Source: Sinonovacula constricta (taxonomy: Eukaryota > Mollusca > Bivalvia > Cardiida > Solecurtidae). From it: a stretch of 64,000 nt of DNA. Positions 1 to 10,100 of the stretch are shown one piece after another. The translations under genes and the position numbers were made by a program. The stretch's first letter is position 1; each line of letters opens with the position of its first letter. The stretch covers positions 31,266,423 through 31,330,422 of the forward strand of contig CM017572.1 of assembly GCA_007844125.1 (NCBI GenBank), given 5' to 3'. The notes beneath the pieces were generated by a model, which saw only the letters and a list, made by a program, of their open reading frames with translations, made no database searches and had not been told where the DNA came from.

Positions 1-734
1 TTTCTGTCTATTATTGATTAGCATAACTAAAATAAGGGGATTATATATTTTACTATAATACTGTCATTATATACTGTTTAATCATTTATAATTAACTGAA
101 ATGTGTCAATTTGAAGTGAGCACTCAAACCTGAACAAAGAGCAAAGCTTGTATCCTACAAATAATAAATAAATCAAAATAAATATTATTGCTATGATAAT
201 ATGAGTTAGTTATTTTATCTCTCGCATTAATGTAGTTATATATATAGATATTTCCTAAATAATATGTTCTATTCAAAGTAAACAATTTAATAGAATAAAC
301 TCTACTTACCTGCATCCTCCATGATTAGCGTGAGATGTTGGGTAGAAAATGTGAAGGTCGTTAAAATGACCATACGTAATCTGTAAAAACTAAACACTTA
401 ACTTCCATTCATAATAAACGCACATAGTCGTCGTAAAAGACCACACACTAAATCCGTGCGAAATCTCTTAACATGGTTAAAACAATCTACGTACATGTGT
501 TTTTAAACCGAATTTAATCTAGCTCGGCAACACATGGCCTGTGCAAAATGGCGAAACACCGTGAAAGGAATTTGATGATCCTCGAAATATCTAAGGGCAA
601 TTAACATACCATAAATTATACTAAATAATTTATCATATACATATCATTAATTTTTTTCATGCTTTATGATAGGTACACCACGATTATCATTAGAATATAT
701 GAAGGAATTTAGTTAACTCAACATTATGTTATAT
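1..734. other. AT-rich stretch without recognised genes
   Basis: No domain, splice-bounded exon or RNA gene could be recognised here. Short open frames are present on both strands but have no conserved motif and look like chance readings of AT-rich sequence. The block ends where a dispersed repeat begins at about 735. Confidence 0.5.
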
Positions 735-2070
735 GGTTTAGAGGCTACTTTTACCGTGCTGTAGTGTAGGTCTGTATATTCTGGTCTCGCCGGGGGTCGC
801 CGCACGGGGTTCGTCGGACAGCTGAGGCATCTAGTGGGGAATATTGTCAAATCTACTCTCCCGCATCATAATATTATCGCCTGACAGTACCTCAGAGAGA
901 CACGGGCCTGTCCTTACAGTTAATAAGATTAAATATATTTATAAATATTTAAAAGTACTTCCAATACCTGCCATTAATCTCTACATTTCTTCGATTAAAA
1001 ATTAATAAAATACTTAATAAATAATCTTACTGGAAATGGGAGACGACCTTTGTTATTGACAACCATAGGAAGATATGTCTCCATTCCCTTCTTTTTCTCA
1101 ATTTTCTTGTTGTTTTCATGGAACTCTTACAGCTTTGTTTCTATGGTGCATGTGGACGATAACAATATATATGTAATAACTATAATTACATACATGAGAC
1201 CAATAATAAATTATTGGTCTCATCATCCACAAGACTGTTAACCAGTCTTTCCTATACTCTGTTAAATATAATAAAAATTAAAATAAAATTTATGACAGGC
1301 CCGACTTTTTTAATATTGGGAATTTGTATGTAATGTATATATATTAATATATGTTAATTGTTGGACTTTTTATGCCGGTATAATTTTAACCTGGTCGTAA
1401 AAAGGTGCCGAGGCATCAGAAAACAATATTTTTAAACTGTATATTAAAATACCACTTTTTGGATTTCAAACTTTTATTGGATCTATAAATTTTTACAATG
1501 CAATGATCCCCAACACCACTTAATGGTTCCAAAGAGGTAGTCTACATTACCAAAGAGGCGAATAATTTACTCTCCTATGTTAATAGTGGACTAAAACAAA
1601 ATGTAAAAAATGAATTGTGTACAAAAACACGCAATGTTTGAACGTACATATTATCCGAGATAATTAATGAAAAGTCAACATGCATTCACCAAATATCAGA
1701 ATAAACATAATCACCCAGAAATTTAAACCACAGCAATCACCATGTTATTTTTACTTTCTTTATTATCTTAATCTTCATGGCAAGAGCAACCCTCACGCCA
1801 TTAATATTGACAATCAGTGATACTAATATTAACATTATTATTAATAATAAATTATCACTAATAAAAGTTCTACTTACCTTTATATCTTTCTTGCATCCTA
1901 AACAGTCATGTATTAAATTGAGGTGTCTCTCAGGTGAAGTCACCATTTGCAGCCTGTCCAGATCAGTCCATGACCGGAGACTCAGGCTTGGGGAAGTTGG
2001 GAGAACTCGATTCCGCAGACTTCTTCAAAATATAATAATACATGCATATGATAATTTATTAGGCACTTAA
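735..2070 (-). repeat. Dispersed repeat R1, copy 1 (inverse of 60,990-62,940)
   Basis: Several anchors match the right end of the window in reverse complement and in the same order: 737-917 with 62,935-62,757; the segment around 1,035-1,160 with about 62,660-62,380; 1,205-1,250 with about 62,360-62,310; 1,755-1,805 with about 61,840-61,795; and 1,880-2,040 with about 61,190-61,000. The last block also matches 29,690-29,960 directly. It is therefore an old repeat or transposon copy with at least three representatives in the window. No coding remnant was recognised, so its class is unknown. Confidence 0.65.
1194..1223. repeat. Perfect 14-bp palindrome
   Basis: ATGAGACCAATAAT is followed by two bases and then its exact reverse complement, giving a 30-base hairpin. 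The inverse copy of this repeat at the right end of the window keeps the downstream flank but not the full perfect arm, so the palindrome may have formed after the copies separated. Confidence 0.85.
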
Positions 2071-2227
2071 TTCATAGCATATACATGCACCAACATAGAC
2101 TCTACTGCGTCCTGTCCAGATCAGGCCTCGAAGCATTATGTATAGTGTATATATGGGACAAGTTGACAAATATTGGGGCGACGTTTACCTGGCGCGAGTT
2201 GGTTTTTCCGCTAACCGATTCGGTTTA

Positions 2228-2821
2228 CGGTCACTTCTGTAAATGACCATTTCCGTAAATTGATCTTATATAGGGATTAGTCCGGTCATTTTTGAAAATA
2301 GGTAAACATATAGTATAATACCTGATTGTGACGGAGAATTGGGTATGTCCATGTGTGAAATGATTTACCGAGACAGATCATTAAAGATTAATGAATTAGC
2401 TTCAACTATGGGTATATATAGAACATATAAATACATGTGAACACTTTTATTATCACTTTTTTATTTTCCTTCAATAAAAGTGGTATAAATAAATAACAAA
2501 CTGCACTAAAGTTCAAATATTAAAAATACAAACAACTAACTAGGTTGATAAAAAATATAGTTCAACAAATGCGGGAAATAACAACAATATTACACAAATA
2601 TACACCACCATCTTTTAAGCATTACTTTTAGGATTGATCATACTAAATAAATAAATGATTAAATTATCTTTCTCGGGCTGAGGTGTGAAAATCTTTTCAC
2701 ACGGGGACATACCCAATTCTCAATCAAGTATTATATTATATGTTTACCTATTTACCGAAACGACCGGACTAATCCCAATATTAGATCAATTTACCGAAAT
2801 GGTCATTTACTGAATTGACCG
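2228..2821. mobile_element. MITE-like element with ~140-bp terminal inverted repeats
   Basis: The left end (CGGTCACTTCTGTAAATGAC and onward, 2,228 to about 2,365) reappears in reverse complement at about 2,685-2,821, with recognisable inner matches such as GAATTGGGTATGTCC and GATTAGTCCGGTC. The ~320-bp centre is AT-rich and non-coding. The long terminal inverted repeats and the 594-bp length fit a non-autonomous DNA transposon. No convincing target-site duplication was seen, so the superfamily is unassigned. Confidence 0.75.
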
Positions 2822-2849
2822 GCACCCACCGTTTGAGCCCTTAGACGGG

Positions 2850-3220
2850 GCAGCTTAGTACTATGGACACTAAAATATCTCATTTACACAATTTAAGGAC
2901 AGCGTGCAACTCCTAAAACCGGGAAGTATACAGGACCTAAACGAAAGAATTGATTAAAAACCAATCGCTTTGTTGTAATAATCGCCAATCCGACAATTCT
3001 ACTAAGAATATAACCCAAATATAACACAGAAAATCTTATCCAGCCTTGCTACTTCCAGGACGAAACTCAACTTTCGGTATGACTAATGAGCGGAAAGGAG
3101 TTAAATAGCGAAAAGGAGTTTCGCGGAAAGGAGATTTGTTTTTATTGCCGTGCTTGCAAACAAGGACGGATTATTAAATTATTGTTTTAAGTATGTTACA
3201 ATAATCATATACAGTTGTAA
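2850..3220 (+). repeat. Dispersed repeat R2, copy without the 5-kb insertion
   Basis: This block matches 31,570-31,762 joined to 36,889-37,060, and the reverse complement of about 59,075-59,400. Shared landmarks are ACTAAAATATCTCATTTACA, ATTGATTAAAA, CTACTAAGAATATAACC, ACACAGAAAATCTTATCC and AGGAGTTTCGCGGAAAGGAG. It is useful because it keeps the uninterrupted target site (CAGAAAATC followed by TTATCC) that is split by the large element in the left arm of the inverted duplication. Confidence 0.8.
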
Positions 3221-3706
3221 AGTAATAATTAATGCGATTCTTGCATATTTCCTAAAAAATAAATTCCTTTTCGCACTTTTCCGGCGAGCGTAAAGGACCG
3301 AGTCGTAGCGAGGGAATTAACTTTATTAACATGATATTTTAAGACATAATTAAGGCAACAACATGTAAATAAATAATTTATACTTAATGTATGGCATATA
3401 TTTTTATATAAACATTAAACCAGTCTTTGAAGCGCCATATTAAATAAAAAACAACATTGACACTCTCCTCGAGGATGACCCATAAAGCTGTTTAAATAAA
3501 ACACAGCTTCAAAAACAGGTATTTAATACTTAAGTTTGGCAACATCGCGTAAATAAATAAATAACTATATACTTGATATTATTTACAAATACACGTATTA
3601 TTTACAAGCTTTTTACAAGTGCAGCAATAAAAACAAACCCCTTTTTCGCGAAACTCATTTTTTTGCTATTGAACTACTTTCCGCACTTTAGTCGTACCCC
3701 AAACAG
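3078..3706. repeat. Local ~65-bp inverted repeat enclosing ~500 bp
   Basis: The motif GGTATGACTAATGAGCGGAA through the TTTCGCGGAAAGG region at 3,078-3,139 recurs inverted at 3,643-3,706, ending GCACTTTAGTCGTACC. It could be a small transposon that overlaps repeat R2, or a repeat copy with a back-folded end. No target duplication was found, and the start of the inverted repeat lies inside R2, which leaves the boundaries uncertain. Confidence 0.5.
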
Positions 3707-4010
3707 GAAATAAATTTCACGCATGCGTGGTCACAGTTTTGTCTATGGAATGCTTTCAACAAAGAGAAGAAGTTGATTAAATGCACATTTTCGCTGATTT
3801 GCATCCTCCGCATTGTGTTCGTACGATTGTATAGCAAATTTGAATTAAAAGTGACATAAAGTTGTGACAATCCAGGCTCGGGTAAACTACAACGCCGCGA
3901 TGTGACCTGCACCCACTTCAAATCCATTCCTCAAGAATTCGAGTTGGTGATTCACTCAAGTCGAGTATCGCGATTATGCCAATGTCAACTGCCACGCCTG
4001 TATAGTAAGA

Positions 4011-4129
4011 ATGTCTGGACGAACGCAACAACCGCCAGCGGCCGCAGCGAGACGCCGAAAGCGAGCGCAGCCACCAGTTTACAGCGGTGTTGTCGGCTCA
4101 TATGAAGACAAGGACAGCGATTTCTTATG
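4011..4129 (+). CDS. COP1: COP1 exon 1
   Basis: It begins at an ATG preceded by TAGTAAGA and ends at TTATG before the donor GTAATG, leaving two bases (TG) that complete Cys40 with exon 2. It encodes 39 residues ending [10 protein letters not shown], which aligns with the vertebrate sequence just before the RING. The upstream reading frame has no clear alternative start. The true 5' end and promoter cannot be fixed from sequence alone. Confidence 0.82.
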
Positions 4130-7100
4130 GTAATGACAATTGTCAACTTGGATTATGGTACTTTTGTACCAGCGAGGTCAGTTATGGTAGTTAAATGTGG
4201 TCAACCAGCGAGGTCAGCTATGGTAGTTAAATGTGGTCAACCAGCGAGGTCAGCTATGGTAGTTGAATGTTGTCAACCAGCGAGGTCAGCTATGGTAGTT
4301 AAATGTGGTCAACTAGCGAGCTATGGTTTTTAAATGTGGTCAACCAGTGAGGTCAGCTATGGTAGTTAAATGTGGTCAACCAGCGAGGTCAGCTATGGTA
4401 GTTGAATGTGGTCAACCAGCGAGGTCAGCTAGGGTAGTTAAATGTGGTCAACTAGCGAGGTCAGCTAGGGTAGTTAAATGTTGTCAACCAGCGAGGTCAG
4501 CTATGGTAGTTAAATGTGGTCAACCAGCGAGGTCAGCTATGGTAGTTAAATGTGGTCAACTAGCGAGGTCAGCTAGGGTAGTTAAATGTTGTCAACCAGC
4601 GAGGTCAGCTATGGTAGTTAAATGTGGTCAACCAGTGAGGTCAGCTATGGTAGTTAAATGTGGTCAACCAGCGAGGTCAGCTAGGGTAGTTAAATGTTGT
4701 CAACCAGCGAGGTCAGCTATGGTAGTTAAATGTGGTCAACCAGTGAGGTCAGCTATGGTAGTTAAATGTGGTCAACCAGCGAGGTCAGCTATGGTAGTTA
4801 AAGTTGATATGATGTGGCTCATTGTGGTATCATGTCATGTGATTGGGACATACCAGGCCAGGATTCACCAAGGGTTGAAGAAAGGACTGAGCACCACACC
4901 ATGTGTCTTAAAACAAGGCCATACTGTTTAGACCTCATATCTTGAGTCACCTTAGCTGCCTCAGCTTACCAGACCATGAGACTATCTGGTATGTGTATAG
5001 TGTTTACTGTCACCTGCCCCACTAGTGTTTTGGTACTCCTCTGTGGTGATGTAGAATGCCGAGGAGTACTGAATGTTTGTCATTGGCACCTTACATCTTA
5101 TTCAATGTTCGAAGAAGACTTTCACTTTAGCTAAAAGTGAGTTGCCGACAAAGACCCGACTTTGTTATTAAGACAATTTAAACAAGATTACCATCACTTT
5201 TTATATTTTATTACCCATATTCACCAACCAGTCCTAAGTCTAAGTCATGACTTCAGCCCAAGTTACAATGTTCATACCAACAAAAATAAGATTATTTATG
5301 AAGTTTTAATGTGATTTTAAGCTGAAAGCAGCAAAGTTAAAGTGTCATGCAAAAAAAGACATGCAGCTAAAAACATAATGAAGAGATTGTATATTGAAAT
5401 CCATGACTTGAGCATATCTTAGTTTAGAATGGTTGGTGAATACGGACCAATGTCATGTTTGTATATTTCAGTCCAATATGTTTTGATCTGATTGAAGAGG
5501 CGCACATGACTAAATGTGGTCATACATTTTGGTAAGTAATATTTTCTTGCATGATTCATTCAGTCAATGCTTTGTTATCCTGATTAATATTAAAAGAGAC
5601 TGGATCTGGTAGCGCAATCGGTAGAGCGTCGGCTCCAGGTACGGGAGGCCCCGGGTTCGATCCCGGGCCACAACATACCATAGTCGTTAAAAATGGTAGT
5701 GGTATAGCTCCCTTGCTAACGCTCAAGCAAATATAAGGGTAGTTCCACGACAGGTTGGCCCGGTGTCATTATAATGTGACTGGGTGTTATATCATGCCAG
5801 GTGTTCACGGCATGCTATTCACAGTGAAGGCAGCACTATATCTGCTTCAAGTGGACACTGTCTCCAGATAACTGAAATACTGTTGGTGAGACGCTAAACT
5901 CAATAAACAATAACTGAAATACTTTTGGTGGGACCATAAACCCAATAAACAAACAGTGAAATAAAGACTACATGCCCATTTTTCCTAAACTATAAATAAG
6001 CATGCATGCAATTTCTGCTTAAAACAGACATCAACGTCACAGCGGATTACATGAATGAATATATAAAGTTACGAGTCATGTAGTTTAAAAATAGCTAACT
6101 ATGCAGCATGGCTTAGATAGGAAATACCTATTTGCAGTTCACACCATAAAAATCTAGACTATACTCTTAATCTCATACATGACTAGAAGTTCAAACAGTA
6201 AGATCCAGACAACACGAAGTCACAGTTTGAACGCTTTTGGACTTTTTTCTAGGCCGGTAGTCATTAAAAAGTATTTTCTTTATCCTTTATCCACTGGGTC
6301 ACAGCTTTGTGATCCATTCCAGGTCCCAACATGGACATTTTGAGTAGAACAGCAAGTTTTTCACTGCTCAAGGAAGACCTGTATTTGACTTTCAGTCTGT
6401 TTTGTGGGATTGGGATTAGCCGGCATTTTTGCCAATACTGTGCAGTGGCATTTCTATCACAGGGGAATGAATGAGGTGCCCAGGGACTGAACCCGGCAGG
6501 TCCATTATACTGACACCGACGAGTCAGGTGTAATGCTGTCCCCTTAGCCCTGAGCGTTAGGAGGGAAGCCACTACTACAAACTTTAGAGTATTTGGTTTG
6601 ACCCGGCCTGGGTTTGAACCCATGACCTCCCGATCCGCAAGCTGATGCTCTACCACCTAAGCTGTTGCGGCCAGTAGTCTGTTTTGTGCTCTAAAGCTTC
6701 TTCCACATTCCACACTAGAGACTGACATGACTAAAGCTATTAAAGCCAAAACAGAGAAGTTTTATTTTATTTTATATGTCTGTTATTGAAAAGTTATTTC
6801 GTTTATTAAATAAAAGAACGTATTTACGACAATATGACCCTTATTTAGGGCTCTGTCCATATGTTGACAGTTGGCATGTTTATACCTGTTATTGGATAGT
6901 GGCGAGAGCATTTAGTTAAAAAAGAAATTGTATCTACCAAGATAAAAGAAAAAAGAAAATTTTTATTGTCTGTGAGTGTGCATGTGTATATGTAAACAAA
7001 ATTGAATCTACGAGACATACAATCAACATTAATAACTATGAATATTTCAACATATACAACATTTGAAAAGGCATAGGACAGGAATTCACATGCAAGCCAA

Positions 7101-10100
7101 ATGTAAAAGTAAGAAGAAATCTGTAATGAGTCAGTTAACAAAGAGACCAAACCCACCAGTTTACCGCCTTGGATCGGTCAGTCGGCAATATGGACCTACT
7201 GGGTTGCTTAAACCCGTTTTACAGAGCTCTAACCTCGCACTTGATGTTGCATTTCTCAAATGCAAGCAATGAAGAAAACCGACCTATTTGAATAAGAAAT
7301 GTCCAAACGCTGATCTTTTCTTTGATGAGTTATGACAAAAGTAGTGACTTCATTAAAAAATAATGTCTACATAGTGTTAGGTAGAGAGAGAGTAGTTATT
7401 TCGATTGGAAGAACTACAATTTAATTGTTGATTGTAAATGAAATTAACTTTTTGAATCAAGAAAAGAAATGACAAGAGAAGAGTAAATAGTTGTAGCTTC
7501 CTGCTCATGTGAAGATGGAATTGAGGAACCAAAGTCCAATGTCCCTCAAAGGAAATTTCTTTGGACAGTTATAAAATCACAGACGTTTTATATTCATTAT
7601 ATTGTTAAGTCCAACTTTTAGCCATATGTCTTGAGGTATAAACACTTTCATTATCTTCAGGTAGTGCTATGAAAATATTACACAAAGGCATATACTGAAA
7701 AATATTGTTTTTAACCTCTTTCTATTTGACAGTTACAAGTGTATCAAAACAAGCCTGGATGCAGCTAACAGATGCCCCAAGTGTAACTTCGTGATTGAGA
7801 GTCCGGAATTTATCTTCCCAAACTTCATGTGTATGTACATAGTTATGTATTCAGGAACATTGTAGTTACTGATTTTTGTTTCCAATCAAATTGCTTATAA
7901 AAATGGGATACAATTGGTTGAATAGAAATTGTTTCCCTTGTTAGTTAATATTCAAGGTATTCCAAACAGCTGGTAGGTCCTTTAAGTTGAAATTCTTGGA
8001 CTTTATTGCCTGTTCTTTTGTAGATATTGCAGTTACAAAATTACTTAAATATAAACATAAGATTAAAACCCAATGAAATAGTTAAAGAGATTTGTTATTT
8101 AAAATAGAAAATGAAAGTGTGTATTAATAATGGTTAACCTGGGTATTATAAGAAAGGCAGAAAAGTTAACATACAGTCCAAAGAGCATAAGGATAAAAAC
8201 CGAGTAAAACAATTGAAGAGGCCTACTTGCATTTGAGGATTATTCAGGGGGGACTATTCATTATTGTCTCTCATTGTTCTAGTAAGTAGATAATGAGCAG
8301 AAAACTATGCATAATTTATACTTACAACCTTATAAAAAACTTAGGGGTCATAGCGTAGTTGAGACTTATTCAGGGTAGACTATTCTTTAATAATGTCTCT
8401 CATTCCAAATGCATTCCTCTAAGGAATTTTCATGTAACAGTTATCACGCTGTAAATCAGTTAGTTTGCTTTATTTATATATAGTAAAAATGTACTTGGAA
8501 AATTAATTGACTTGTCCACTTATTATGTTCTATTAATCACTGCGCTCTTTTATTATTTTTTAGCTCACCTGAGCACAACATGCTCAAGGTGAGCTGTTCT
8601 GAAACCACTTCGTCCGTTGTCCGACATCAACAGTTTAGCTTGTGAACACACTAGAGGCCTCAGTTTTTATTTAATCTTCATCAAACTTGGTCAAAATGTT
8701 TGTCTGAATGAAATCTTGGATGAGTTCATTATTGGGTCACTTGGGCGGTCAAAAAGTAGGTCACTTGGTCAAATTTTAGGGAAAACTTGTGAACACACTA
8801 GAGACCACATTTATAGCCCAATCTTCACCAAACCTGATCAGAATGTTTGTCTGCATGAAGTCTTGGATGAGTTCATAATTGGGTCACGTGGGGTCAAAAA
8901 ATAGGTCACTAGGTCAAATTTTATAAAAGAATTGTCAACACACTAGAGGCCCCCATTTATGACCCAATCTTCACCAAACTTGGTCAGAATGTTTGTCTGC
9001 ATGAAATCTTGGCTGACTTCATTATTGGGTCACATGGGTTCAAAAAGTAGGCCACTAGGTCAAATCTGAGAAATAGCTTGTGAACACACTAGAGACTACA
9101 TTTATAGCCCAATCTTATTGGCCACAATGTTTGCCTGCAAAAAATTGTAGATGAGTTTGTAACAAGATCACATTGGGTCAACAACTAGGTCACCAGGTCA
9201 AACATTGTAAAAACACTTAGAGACAACATTGATGGCCTATTCTTCACCAAACTTCGCCAGAATGTTTGCCAGTATGAAATCTTACATATGTTTTTGAAGT
9301 GGGTCATGTGGATTCAGCAGATTACTAGGTAAAATTTTAGCCAATGTTATCAGCCCAGTGGCCACCCTAATGGTCCAATCGTCACCAAAGATTTCTGAAG
9401 TAAATAACTTTTAATTACTTGACGCCAGATATGAGCCTACTAAAAGCCTTTGTCCTCAGGTGAGCAATTAAGGGCCATCATGACCCTCTTGTTATATTAC
9501 TTGCTTTAAAATAAATCATCTTGCTCAGTTGATTCTTTCCAGTATTTGAGATAATGCAACCATGAAACTTTAGATACCTAACTATTTTATATGAAAATTA
9601 ATCTCTCACTTAACTAGCAGTTAACACCATAAACATAAGTTTATTGATTCTTGACTGCAGCAATAGCTCCAGTGGTAGAGCGTCTGCTTGCGGATCGGGA
9701 GGTCGCGGGTTCAAACCCCGGCCGGGTCAAACCAAAGACTTTAAAGTTGGTAGTAAAGTTTAAAATCCTTGGCTAGCATTTTAGACAGAAGTTTCATCTT
9801 GTTTTATCTAGCAACAAAGGCAACTTAACAATTCAAGCTGTTCAGTAAAACAGGCACAGGACATGACTCCCATGTTTTATGGGGCACCCAGGGCAGCGTG
9901 GTAGAGTCGCTGACTTGTAAATCCTCTGACAACTCAGCTCCTCATCACATGGGTTCAATTCCCAGTTTGGACAAAGTCTTTATGTTAGGAATTCTACCAA
10001 ATGACCTCTGCTGCCTCAGTGGTTCTACCTAAACATATACAGTGAAACCTCCCTAGTCCGGCCTCCTTTTAGACCAAATTAATTGTTCGGTTTATAGAGG

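Noticed and set aside
4127..4931. Protein of 12-residue [12 protein letters not shown] repeats
   Set aside because: It begins at the intron donor of COP1 exon 1 and comes from a 36-bp minisatellite; retained as a repeat only.
6264..6656. 130-codon open frame on the minus strand
   Set aside because: It lies across an S2 SINE, and similar frames recur in other S2 copies.
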